Source: Akebia trifoliata (lineage: Eukaryota; Streptophyta; Magnoliopsida; Ranunculales; Lardizabalaceae). From it: a stretch of 64,000 bases of DNA. Shown piece by piece: positions 54,884 to 64,000 of the stretch (position 1 is its first letter; every line of letters starts with the position of its first letter). The DNA lies in NCBI GenBank assembly GCA_017979445.1, contig CM030719.1:27919317-27983316 (forward strand), read 5' to 3'. The notes under the pieces are model-generated. The model made no database searches. It saw only the letters and a list, made by a program, of their open reading frames with translations, and was not told the origin of the DNA. Made by a program: the position numbers and the translations under genes.

Positions 54884-55107
54884 GGGTCGTGATAATCTGC
54901 ATGACACACTCAATTGCTCTCCTGACGTGACAAGTTTGGGAATGGTTGATATGTACACCTTGCGATACACGATCCCATCGGGATACAGATTTTTATGGGG
55001 TAGTGGAGTTTTGTATCCCGAGGTGAATAGATTTACGATTCCTAAACTTGTCACGTCAAGAGAGTTGATTGAGTGTGTCACGTGGGCTAGTCAGATTATC
55101 ACGATTC
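54884..55107. mobile_element. Fold-back Mutator-like MITE with perfect 9-bp duplication, copy 2
   Basis: A perfect 9-bp repeat ATTTATTTT flanks it (54875-54883 and 55108-55116). Left GGTCGTGATAATCTGCATG and right CTAGTCAGATTATCACGATTC are inverted repeats. The core includes ACCTTGCGATACACGATCCC and TTTTGTATCCCGAGGTG. It follows copy 1 directly in the same arrangement. Confidence 0.75.
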
Positions 55108-55607
55108 ATTTATTTTTACCAAAGCAATTACATATTGTGCAGTCACATTGTCTCCATTCAAGAGAACAAAGGTAAAATTTTCATATTGTACATAAACATT
55201 AGGTCTCTGTTTTGGAAAAATATTACAAAATTTGGTACATCACCGTTTTTGTAAATTATTTAAACAAAAAAGATTGGTCAAGTAATATCCACAAAATACG
55301 TATGTACATACATAGCTTTGTATTATTTGGTAATTTAGAAGTAGCCTTCAAAGTTTTGTGAATATTGAGAAATATCTTCTTTTAGTGACTTAAACAAAAA
55401 AGGGCTGAAATAACCTCACCTTTATATTCTTACCAAAAGCCCATAATTCTTTCTTTTGGTACTAACAATCTTGATTTTTCCCTAAAAAGGGTTTTCTGGA
55501 AAAGAATGAAAAGTTTTTATATGGGAATCAATACAGTTTTCCTAGGGATACATTATCTAGGAACACATAGAAGTATTCTTATATGATTAGTGATTGGTGA
55601 TTGATAG

Positions 55608-55797
55608 GCATGCATTGAAACACATGAAGGAAGAAAGCCCCATCATCAACACCACATCAGTAAATGCATACAAGGGTACATTAAGCTAATCGACTACACA
55701 TCAACCAAGAGTGCTATTGTAGCCTTCATACGATCTCTGGCTCTCAAACTCGCCGAAAGGGGCATCCGTGTCAACGGTGTCACCCCTGGTCGACAAG
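55608..55797 (+). pseudogene. Short-chain dehydrogenase fragment (unit A copy)
   Basis: After an intron-like tract ending GATTGATAG, the translation gives an exon matching the last exon of glucose/ribitol dehydrogenase-like SDRs: HALKHMKEESPIINTTSVNA, then IDYTSTKSAIVAFIRSLALK (containing the catalytic YxxxK) and LAERGIRVNGVTPG. A 2-base loss near 55680 relative to the unit B copy (ACATTAAGC against AAACGCTAAGC) breaks the frame, and the coding match stops at GGTCGACAAG (about 55797), where another repeat begins. It is a dead fragment. At the junction where unit B has lost a base (AAGG-TGCC), this copy keeps the frame (AAGAGTGCT). Confidence 0.8.
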
Positions 55798-55915
55798 CAT
55801 CTATGATTCTCATACACTTTTAAGTCAACAAGTGCGAAATGAGAATCCTGACTGAGGTCACTTCAGCATTATTTTTCTACTTTAATTATTTTGGATAAGA
55901 TAGTATTTTTATTAT

Positions 55916-56094
55916 GTTAGGAAAATGCTGAAGTGACATTGAAATGGACATTGTTTCACACATTGCTAACGTGGATGTGTATACAGAATCGTGCATAGAT
56001 GTTTTTCATCAACATACAAGTGAGAAGCATCTATGGTTTTGTGCACACTAGTGTGTGAAACCATGTCAATTTCAATGTTACTCCAACACGACTC
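55916..56094. mobile_element. Fold-back MITE, AATGCTGAAGTGAC family, with preserved empty site
   Basis: Left GAAAATGCTGAAGTGACATT pairs with AATGTTACTCCAACACGACTC at the right, and GTTTCACACA pairs with TGTGTGAAAC. Flanks TTTTATTAT (55907-55915) and TTTTATTAA (56095-56103) are a 9-bp duplication with one mismatch. The matching point in unit A (54116-54125, TTTTTATTAATCCCCAAAG) has one uninterrupted TTTTATTAA, which is the pre-insertion site. Confidence 0.75.
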
Positions 56095-56754
56095 TTTTAT
56101 TAATGCCCAAAGATAATAAAAAGTGGTAAAAAAAGTACATGGAGTTAGGTTTTGACATTTTGGGTAAAGGTTAATTTGTTAAAGGATCTTCTTTCAATTA
56201 ATTTAGAAAAAAAAAATCAAGTAATTAATCAAAAACGACTTAGGAGAAGAAGGGATGCTCTTATCACCAAAGCCCAAGGGTTTGGGGAGCCCTATAATTT
56301 ATATGAGATACTCTTTCAAACTAATTAAAATATTACCTTAAACAATGTCATTTATAGAATCCAATTGTCTTTCCAATTTTTTTTATTATAAAAATAATTG
56401 ACTTCAATTCGGTTAAAAAACAATGGCTCATATTGTTTGAATATTGAACCATAGGTGGAACCTTTTGTAGTCACATTTGAACACTGTCAGAGGCGGATTT
56501 ACAATAGGAGCAACGGGGGCACTCGCCCCCTATAGGAATTTATGGACTATTGCGACAAATAACAATGTCAGATAAAAAAAAATCTGCCCCTACTGCTCCC
56601 TACAAAAAAATTTTCACTTATTCGCTCCCACACAAAAAATTCCAATTTTAGTTGCCCTTAGAAGGGTAAAATCTACGATTCCTAAATTTGTCACATCAAG
56701 GAGTCGATTGAATATGCCACTTGGCAAGTCATATTATTTTCAATAGAGTGCTGA

Positions 56755-56955
56755 TATTCTAACTAGAACGTCTTCACTCAGCCGAATGACATGTTATGGA
56801 CACGGAATCATAAATTTGTTTTCTTGGGATACATAAATGCACATGTTTGATGTAGATTTGCATTTATGTATCCCAAGAAAACAGTTCTATGATCTCATGT
56901 CCATAACACATCAGCCGAGTATTGGGTGAGTGAAGACTTTATTTAATGAGTCATG
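56755..56955. repeat. Fold-back element with TTGGGATACATAAATGCACA core
   Basis: ACATGTTATGGACACGGAATC and CTTGGGATACATAAATGCA on the left pair with TGCATTTATGTATCCCAAG and GATCTCATGTCCATAACACAT on the right, around a centre near 56858. The stem is among the most perfect of the family. It lies in the upstream region of duplication unit B. Confidence 0.75.
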
Positions 56956-57983
56956 TAATCTGATCGGATTTAGATATGGATATACTCGTATCCGGTCCAA
57001 ACCTGATCCATTTTAATCAGTTGTGTCACGTATTATGTATGTCACTAGTAGTTCCCAAAACGTCTGGTCTCATCGACACGTCTGCTTCATGAAGTAGTCT
57101 AACCGACACGTGGACAAAGTAAACTCGACACGTGGGGGACACTTCACAGGGTACTTGTGGTATTTACGATATCAAACCCCGCTCTGAAACCAATGCTCCT
57201 TGGTGCAATTTCATGCACATCTATAAGTTCTAACATCTCATTCAAGGAGTCATATTATACATAATACATGCATGAATCTTCATATTTGAATGTTAAGTCT
57301 TCTTGGACAGTGTGTGTACACATACATATCCATTTTCATACATGGAATTTAAATTCTTAGCCTCAAACGAGGTTTGATGCTCTCCATCAAACGATGAGAG
57401 GTAGTCCTAGAGATTCCCAAAATGAATGGATCATTAGAAAATGTGTAGCAATCCCTAGGAAACCTGTGTTTTCCCTCTCATCTCACTAGTAACATACATA
57501 CAGGTGATCAACAAACCTCCATATTTTTGTTTTTTACAAATATGGATAAAAATTTAAGATAAATTTTCCAAAATGGTGTTCTGTACGCTCTTTCATGAAG
57601 AAAATCATGAAAGTGATAATCAACTTTTTATTTTGGAAAATAATAAAAAAAAAAAGGTAGAATCAAAAAGGGTTTGTTAACATGTGCCCTTAAGGACAGT
57701 TTTAAGGGCATTTTCGGTACAAAATCCAATATTTTTAGGGCACTCGTGAACAAGACCCAATAAAAAAAAATCATGAAAGTGGTTCCCAGTAGGAATGATC
57801 TTTGGTATAATCAAATTAATACCAAAACGGGTATTTCCAATTTTGAGAAATATTTCAAACCTGTTGGTGTCCTGCCTTTTTGGAATCATGCATACCTGTT
57901 TTGGTAAAATACATCCTTTATGAAAAGAATGCATGGTGGGTTTACTAACAAATTAATATGGAAAAAAATTGTGTTTGATACAG

Positions 57984-59605
57984 GGGAAGGTGGCATTAGT
58001 GACTGGTGGGCAGGGGTGGAGCCAGGATTTCTCTCATGTGGGGGCAATGTAAGAGTGGAAGTTTTTTTGCGAGGGCAACGGAGATTGTAAATTTTTTTGT
58101 GGGGGCAACATAACAATGGAAACTGTTTTGTGGGGGCAACTAAGAGTGTAAAACAACTTGGGAGAGCAATAGTTCATTACTCCAAAGAAGTTTTGAAAAT
58201 TCTTATGGGAGCAAGAGCCCCCATTGCCCCCACTCTAAATCCGCCCCTGCTGGTGGGGACTCAGGAATAGGGACGGCTGTGTGCTGCTACTTTTCGCTCG
58301 AGGGTGCAACTGTGGCCTTCACATATGTAAAAGGCCAAGAAGACAGTGACGCAAATGACACACTAGTGATGATAAAACAAACCAAGAGTAGGGATGCTAA
58401 AGAACCCATGGCCATAGCAGCGGATTTGGGCTTCGACGAGAATTGCAAACGAGTGGTCGAAGAAGTCGCAATTGCTTATGGACGAATCGACGTGTTGGTG
58501 AACAATGCCGCCGAGCAGTATAAGACCCAATCTATAGAGGAAATCGACGAGCCAAGGCTCGAAAGGGTCTTCAGGAAAAATTTCTTCTCTTACTTCTTTA
58601 CTGTCAGGTAATTAATAAATAATTCTCACCACCATATACATGATCTTTAATCTTTAGTTGTTACTGAACCAGTTGTGATTTAGTTATTATTAATTTTTAC
58701 CAAAACAATTATGTACTCTCTAGTCGTATTAATTGCTTCAATTCAAGGGCACAAAAGCAAAATCATCAATTGTACATAAAACAGTAGGTTATTTTTTTTT
58801 TGAGAAAAATATTACAAAATTGGGTACATGACCGTTTTTGTAAATATTAGAATATAGCTGTGTATTATACGATAATATAGATGTAGCCCTCCAAAGTTTT
58901 GAGAATATTTGAAATATCTCCCAACTGATGGGCCCAACTAACCCTAGTCTTGTTTTACTGACTACAAAAATATGGCTGAAATTAATACCTCACCTTTAAT
59001 TATTTTGGGTGGTGAGAAACTTGAATTTTCCTTTTTGGAGAACAATCAAAGAGGGTTTTTTTTTTTTTTTTTTTATAAACATTATAGACAGGTTTCCTAG
59101 GGATACGATATCTTAAGGGGGTTCTTATATGATTGGTGATTGATAGGCATGCATTGAAGGATATGAAGGAAGGAAGCTCCATCATCAACACTGCATCAGT
59201 AAATGCATACAAGGGAAACGCTAAGCTGATCGACTACACATCAACCAAGGTGCCATTGTAGCCTACACAAGATCTCTGGCACTAAAACTTGCCAAAAGGG
59301 GAATTCGTGTCAATGGTGTCGCCCCTGGCCCCGTCTGGACCCCTCTCATACCCGCCTCCTTTAGTGAGGAGGAGTGTGCCAACTTTGGATCTCAGGTGCC
59401 CATGGGCAGGGCTGCGCAGCCCCACGAGATTGCGCCATCGTATGTCTTCTTAGCCTCAGAAGCACTCTCCTCTTATTATACTGGCCAGATCTTCCATCCT
59501 AATGGTGAACGGTTGATGATCAATCGATCATTCACACTAATGATGGATGCACCCATCTTTCTGGTCCTGTGGATCTTTGTAGCGTGCGGTATAATGTGTT
59601 CCTAG
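57984..59605 (+). pseudogene. Short-chain dehydrogenase (glucose/ribitol dehydrogenase-like), broken
   Basis: Two exons are visible: 57984-58607 and 59147-59605. The first begins GKVALVTGG, is split by a 239-bp transposon, and resumes DSGIGTAVCCYFSLEGATVA, so the insertion falls inside the TGGxxGIGxA cofactor-binding motif. It continues IDVLVNNAAEQYKTQSIEEI (NNA motif) to FFTVR. The second gives HALKDMKEGSSIINTASVNA and LIDYTSTK (catalytic YxxxK). It then loses one base near 59250 (AAGGTGCC where GGTGCC needs a preceding G), before RSLALKLAKRGIRVNGVAPG, VPMGRAAQPHEIAPSYVFLA and GQIFHPNG. The usual short C-terminus is replaced by a 30-residue readthrough to 59605. The N-terminal exon was not found. 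Intact homologues are NAD(P)H-dependent oxidoreductases found in seeds and desiccating tissue. The three separate lesions make it a pseudogene. Confidence 0.88.
58011..58249. mobile_element. hAT-type MITE inside the dehydrogenase pseudogene
   Basis: It begins CAGGGGTGGAGCCAGGATTT and ends AAATCCGCCCCTG. A perfect 8-bp duplication CTGGTGGG flanks it (58003-58010 and 58250-58257). The interior has three imperfect tandem repeats of GTGGGGGCAAC-type words. Removing the element and one duplication copy restores the reading frame of the dehydrogenase exon at that point. Confidence 0.9.
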
Positions 59606-59619
59606 TGTGGTCTAGAGTC

Positions 59620-60856
59620 TTGTGCATCTTGTGTAATTAAGTGTCTGTGTTATACAACAATAAATATGATGTATCAAATTTGAATTTTCTCAGACGGGAT
59701 TTTAAAAAATGTCTTAGAATTAGAACAAACCATGTCTTTGAGACGATTTGTCAAATCATCTTGTTGGTGAACGATATCGAGACAAATCGGACAAGTTGTC
59801 TCAGTCTCAAACGAGATTTAAAACCATGATCCCATGCGAAGCACTTGAAACAAAAGATTCCTTATAGCACGTTATATAGCCCGAAAATAAAAAAAAATTG
59901 ATCACCAGGTTCAACTTGATTTTATAATAAAATTGATAGGTTTGTTGTTTAAAACACCCAAATTTGGCTAAATGAAGAAGAAAACGGTAAGACGTGTGCA
60001 ATGTTGTTTTCATGTCTTAGGTTCAAATCCTCTTAAACCCAACTTCATTTGCTAACCACCAACCCTAAACCTTATGAAAAACAGAAGAAATTCTCACGTC
60101 CTAGGTTCAAATCCCCTTAAACCCAACTTCATTTTGTTAACCACTAACCTTATACCTTATGAAAAAAGAAGAAATTCTCATGTCCTAGGTTCAAATCCTC
60201 TTAAATCCAACTTAATTTGCTAATCACTAACCTTAATACCTTTTAAAAAAGAAGAAAAAAAGAAAAATGGCCTCTTAGATTTAAAACCCTCTTGAATCCA
60301 ACTTCATTTGCTAACTACCAACCCTATATCTAAAAAAAATAAAAAATAAAAGAGAGAAAGGAACGGCCTCTTAGATCTTGATATGGTGAGAGAAGGAAAT
60401 TCAGCCCTTCTTTTCTTATATCTCTGGTATATTTTTTGTTGTATTAAACTTGTGCTTCATAAATCAGAACCACCCATTTTCCTTCTTGATCCATCACCCG
60501 GTCTCCGATGGGATGGAAATTTGAAATAAATAAAAAATTCTGAAACTATCTTGGAAAAAAAATTGCAATTGGTACTATGTGTCCTGCAACTAGTCAATCC
60601 CATGTTTATTCATAAAAAAGTGAAACTGAATTGTCAAATATTCCGAAACTAACTTCCCAAAAGAAAACAAAAAAAAAAAAGAAACAAAAAGAAAGGAATC
60701 ATGAAGATTACACCGATAGAAAAGAAAACAATACAACATCGAAATGGATCTACAATCAATGACAGAGAACGAAACAGTTACAGAGTACATCTTTATTGAT
60801 ATTTGGGATCGAAGCTTACTTTGATCTAATGCTGCACTGCCGTGGAAAAATCAAAA
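59620..60856. other. Intergenic between the dehydrogenase pseudogene and mevalonate kinase
   Basis: Apart from the tandem repeat at 60011-60385 it is AT-rich, with short repeats ending TTTAAAACCATG near 59826. The ~250 bases before 60857 are the likely 3' UTR of the mevalonate kinase gene on the minus strand. No gene is seen. Confidence 0.5.
60011..60385. repeat. Tandem repeat, ~84-98 bp unit, about four copies
   Basis: Units start at 60011, 60095, 60180, about 60269 and (partial) about 60367, each beginning CATGTCCTAGGTTCAAATCC or a variant and ending in GAAGAAATTCTC-like A-rich sequence. The first three are the most similar. GGTTCAAATCC is also the consensus B-box of tRNA genes, so the unit may derive from a SINE. 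Confidence 0.75.
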
Positions 60857-63281
60857 TCAGGATGAAGAGTCGAAACAGATCTCAGCGCCTTTCCCACCAA
60901 TTCCAGCTATCAAGCACTCAAATCCATATGACTCGAGCTCGTTGATGACTTTGTCAATAACAGTTCCTGATAACACTGATTCATGTGGTCAAGGAATCCA
61001 CTTTTGACAGTACAAACTTTACAAGAACTTCAGACTTATAGAAAAAAAATAAAGCAAATCCTCTTATGATACTTCATATCTAATAATGTAACAAGAATGA
61101 CAACAACAACAACAAAAAAAAACGGTATAACACAAACATATTGATTGTCTTGGAATTGGGCTGTTCAGGTCCTTCCAGGGGCGGAGCTAGTAAGGAGCTG
61201 GTGGGGGCAATTGCCCCCACAGAACTTTGAGACACCCCTATATTTTCAACTAATTACATGTCCCATTTGTACCCACTCCCTCACCTCTCTCCCCATTTGC
61301 CCCTACACCCTCACCTCCCTCCATTCAAGTTCTTCAACTATACAACTAATCATAGTTTGCCCCCACTACAAGAGAATCCTGGCTCCACCCCTGGGTCCTT
61401 CAATCTATAGAATAGGAATGGTGTTTAGTGGCACATTTTGGTTGGAGTTTAAAACACATTGGACTCCTAACCAAGCCATTTTCTATGTGGCACGCAACCT
61501 GATGTGTTCAATCTCCAACCAAAATATGCCACGTAGACACCATATGTTGTTATGGAAATGGGGACATTGCTCTGGATCGCAACTCTTAAAGATATTCAAG
61601 TTGGAGGTTCTGAAAGAGTGAGAAGATCCAAGAAGATGGAAGGAAATATTGTTCTGCCACAATGGCGTGGATGGAGATAATAAACACTTAGTCGATAACA
61701 AAAGGTGTGGCTCTGGATGGAGAAATAGAATTCTTTGGGATAAAAGAGATAAAAGTTCAAATCGATTTCCATATACTCACAATCAAGCATCGACATGTTA
61801 GGGTATAAAAGAAATGAGGATGTTGATATGGGTTAGTGGAAAAAATAGAAGAAACAATTAGAAAATAACACATTGGTGAAGATGCACAAGTAACCCCGAT
61901 TGGTGATAAACTAGGAAAGTCGATGGAGATGATTTGGTCATGTGCAACAAGGACTGATAACAGTCCCAAATCATCCAATCCGCATGGCTAACCATCCTTA
62001 ATTTAAGCAGACATTCCCATCAGCTAGAACGACATCACAACCTCAGATAGCTATAAAAGTAAAATATTGACACGGCTCGTTTAAACTTAATAGAGTAGAA
62101 TATTGAGAGCTCAAAAATCAAGATGTGCAAAAAATAAAAATGGGTGATATGAGAATGTGTTGATGCATGGCAGGAACATAAAAGAATGTAAAAGATGAGA
62201 GCACAAATGATCAATAAGTGGTTAATAAAGGAGTCGAGAATACTCTTAAGGGACATTGAAAGCACTAAAATGATGAGTAGATTGAGTGGAATGGTAAAAA
62301 AAGATTCACTTTGAGGTCTGCATGTCCGTTTGCAGCAAATTAAAACAAAATGACAATAAAGTCTTACACCAAACATTTGGGGTCGGCTAAACAAATCATG
62401 TTCCTCTATTCCGCTATGTAACCCAAGTCTTCTATAATTTACAGCCAAGTCTTGCTGCAAATTATATTTAATAATTTAATTTTGTTGCAGTTTAATTTGA
62501 TTTCTGACTGTCCATGAAACAAATACAATATAAAAAGATAGTAGAATTGCTCAAAGGACAAATAAAAAACACATGCAGACCATCATTTTAGGTGTGCCAT
62601 CATCAGCTAATCAAACATTTACAGATCCATTGCTAATTATTAACATTATATAGAAAAGCATATCAATGGAAGAAGTATATGAAAAAAGGCCAATATAAAA
62701 TGCATAAGAATTAGTTTAAGGAATTTATGCTATAATAACTCAGGAAAAGAAAATGTTATAGCATCTATTATAGAATATAGAAAAATGAAAACTAGCAAAC
62801 ATTGGAAATATAAGAATTCTAAAAAGTAAAAAAAAAATGCATAGAAACTGAACAAGAAATTGGATACGTGTTGGTAACAGCGTCAAGACACAACCCCCAC
62901 CCCCAGCTCCTGTAAGCTTTGAAGCTAACTTATACTTCAACGTTGTTCGAAGAACAGTTTCTATAGAAGCATGGCTAACCCCCATGCATAGGAGCAGACC
63001 TTGATTCATCTCCATCAACTCTTCTAGTTTCTCTTCTTTCTCAGTTACGGAGAGGTCGTCAACAGTGGGTGATTGGATAATGGTAGACCATTCCTTGCTG
63101 ATAGAATCAACGGCAGTAAACACAGCAGCCATGGCTTCTGGATGTCTCAAGGCCCTCTCTGAAACACCCGCAACCAATGCCTTTGTGTTCCTCCCGACCT
63201 TTGTATTAGTGACGAGCATCTTGAGTGGTGCACTAGGCTTGATGAGGGTCAATTTACCAGACTTGAACATGATCATGTTGC
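60857..63281 (-). CDS. MVK: Mevalonate kinase, C-terminal exons (5' part outside window)
   Basis: Two minus-strand exons: 62868-63281 and the last, 60857-60966, joined in frame by a GT-AG intron. Upstream exons lie beyond position 64000, so only ~174 residues are here. The enzyme phosphorylates mevalonate with ATP in the cytosolic mevalonate pathway to isoprenoids. Seen: NMIMFKSGKLTLIKPSAPLK, LVTNTKVGRNTKALVAGVSE, EKLEELMEMNQGLLLCMGVS, and KLTGAGGGGCVLTLLP, the third GHMP-kinase motif that closes over ATP. The final exon reads TVIDKVINELESYGFECLIA, then GIGGKGAEICFDSSS and stop. These match plant mevalonate kinases closely; galactokinase, another GHMP member, does not share the VTNTKVGRNTKALV stretch. 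The 1.9-kb intron between the exons and the intron to the right both carry transposon debris. Confidence 0.93.
61176..61393. mobile_element. hAT-type MITE in the mevalonate kinase intron
   Basis: It begins CAGGGGCGGAGCTAG and ends CTGGCTCCACCCCTG, with a perfect 8-bp duplication GGTCCTTC on both sides (61168-61175 and 61394-61401). It is an internally deleted relative of 38367-38737. The intact duplication implies a recent insertion. Confidence 0.9.
61840..62410 (+). pseudogene. RTE-type LINE 3' relic in the mevalonate kinase intron
   Basis: Translations with frameshifts give NTLVKMHKVTPIGDKLGKSM followed by EMIWSCATRTDNS, recalling the RTE C-terminal region (typical: I...GV.PI..K.RE..LRWFGHVQRR). 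Near 62140 KIKMGDMRMC resembles the VAEMRMLRWM motif. At 62373 CATTTGGGGTCGGCTAAACA is like the 3' tail of plant RTE elements. It is fragmented, and assignment is by recalled motifs only. Confidence 0.45.
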
Positions 63282-63461
63282 CTGTTACATAAACTTTGGT
63301 TACTATATGTCTCCAAATACATCAATCCCCTTGAAACTAAAGAAGAAATTGATTTTATTGATAATTCTTGGATGATGATTACATTTGGCCATTGGGTTTA
63401 TATAGATAAAAACATCCACCAATATAGAAAGACAATCAATAATTCCAATATTCTAATATAC

Positions 63462-63851
63462 CTAATTGATATTAATTGAACCTAATTGATGCAAATCTAA
63501 TATCTTCAAGATATGTGATGAGATACACCATAGCATTGAATAGTGTATCTCATGCACATTATTATAATGCATACACCTTATCTCTATTAGAAACAAGGAA
63601 GAGATAAACAAGAAACTACACCGAACAAACAGACTCCCACCTAAACACAAACTCCTCAAAAACAACACCTCTGAACTCATAAAATAATTTACACCAATAA
63701 AAAAAACATCCCAAGAATATTCATCGTGAAGTCCAGAAAAGAGGATTCCACTCCTTGGAACACTCTTGTTCCTCTCCAACCAGATCCTCCAACACAGGGA
63801 AAATTTAATGAATGTAATTAAAAAATATTTAGTATTCAACATATCAGTCAT
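63462..63851 (-). pseudogene. L1-type LINE ORF2 C-terminal relic
   Basis: A minus-strand frame includes SLCWRIWLERNKSVPRSG and then SWDVFFIGVNYFMSSEVLFL, similar to the very end of plant L1 ORF2 (typical: W.IWLERN.R.F ... WD......LW.S...EF). It lies in the mevalonate kinase intron that continues off the right edge. There is no start context, and it reads as debris rather than a gene. Confidence 0.5.
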
Positions 63852-64000
63852 ATTGGGCTTAATCCCATAACTCGGTTTGACAAATTGTAAAGCAACTTTG
63901 AGGTTGTGGGTTCAAGTCCAGCTTAAACATAAAAAATAAAAATAAAAATGTCAGACATATAAATCTTTTTTTATTATAATTTTTCAATCGGGAATGAAAC

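Larger units (their letters stand above)
54079..55797. repeat. Tandem duplication unit A
   Basis: TTCTACTTTAGTTG at 54080, CAAAGATAATAAAGAG at 54130, ATCAAGTAATTAATCAAA at 54234 and AACAATATCATTTATGGAA near 54484 each recur with small changes in unit B (55873, 56109, 56216 and 56341). The end of the unit (55108-55790) matches 58690-59330: the same intron words ATTTTTACCAAA and GAAAAATATTACAAAAT, followed by the same dehydrogenase exon. Two hairpin MITEs (54674-55107) are inserted between these blocks, and no equivalent of the dehydrogenase exon at 58250-58607 was found. Confidence 0.7.
55877..57983. repeat. Tandem duplication unit B, 5' part
   Basis: It mirrors the left side of unit A up to about 56470, interrupted by the MITE at 55916-56094 that unit A lacks. 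Beyond 56490 it contains a truncated CAGAGGCGGATTTAC hAT-type MITE, a fold-back at 56755-56955, and from 57000 to 57980 AT-rich sequence with no gene. I searched for the first exon of the dehydrogenase (a Pro/Gln-rich N-terminus is usual) and did not find it. Confidence 0.55.

Noticed and set aside
57140..57210. LTR boundary suggested by GCTCTGAAACCAA (complement resembles a primer-binding site)
   Set aside because: No paired direct repeat or purine tract in the right order was found nearby.
54079..59605. Novel multi-gene system in the duplicated region
   Set aside because: The only coding similarity is to one known dehydrogenase family, and both copies are broken; the rest is transposons.
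62035..62460. 141-codon minus-strand frame
   Set aside because: It is hydrophobic low-complexity translation of AT-rich intron sequence, antisense to LINE-like debris.
63872..63926. Possible tRNA-like segment (GTGGGTTCAAGTCC)
   Set aside because: Only the T-arm-like word is present; acceptor and anticodon stems are missing.

Overview
This window is nuclear DNA from a flowering plant. The genes have many GT-AG introns, the sequence is AT-rich, and between and inside the genes lie long stretches of small inverted-repeat transposons, miniature LTR elements and LINE relics. Protein similarity recalled by eye places the genes in families common to angiosperms. I could not determine the species; nothing points to a grass.

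Layout. 1-8.6 kb is intergenic, made of hAT-type MITEs, fold-backs and a copia relic. 8684-11864 (+) is a five-exon gene for a 187-residue conserved plant protein of unknown function, assembled from short exons. 13642-28165 (+) is a 13-exon gene for the chloroplast SecY homologue SCY2 (579 residues), with introns packed with transposons. 29.6-30.4 kb is a LINE relic. 30731-33805 (+) is a seven-exon gene for a p31comet/MAD2L1BP-like protein (277 residues). It converges on 34918-36903 (-), a two-exon gene for a small GPI-anchored secreted protein. 37-41 kb is intergenic repeats. 40976-49092 (+) is a 15-exon gene for the plastid ADP-glucose pyrophosphorylase large subunit (524 residues), with nested miniature LTR retrotransposons in intron 3. 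52729-53379 (+) is an intronless type I (M-alpha) MADS-box gene of the AGL62 kind. 54.1-59.6 kb is a diverged tandem duplication holding two broken copies of a short-chain dehydrogenase gene (glucose/ribitol dehydrogenase-like); one is split by a 239-bp hAT-type element with a perfect 8-bp target duplication. 60857-63281 (-) is the 3' part of a mevalonate kinase gene whose 5' exons lie beyond the right edge.

The genes are an ordinary mix of housekeeping functions: plastid protein translocation, the HORMA/spindle checkpoint, a cell-surface protein, starch synthesis, endosperm or gametophyte transcription, and isoprenoid synthesis. They do not form a pathway or cluster. The unusual content is structural: several MITE families with intact target-site duplications, a recurrent ~200-bp hairpin-forming family with about eight copies, nested TRIM elements, and a duplicated pseudogene pair that preserves an empty insertion site. 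I found no convincing undescribed multi-gene system. Exon junctions were placed by hand from splice consensus, reading-frame phase and protein similarity, and all gene models stay in frame across every junction.
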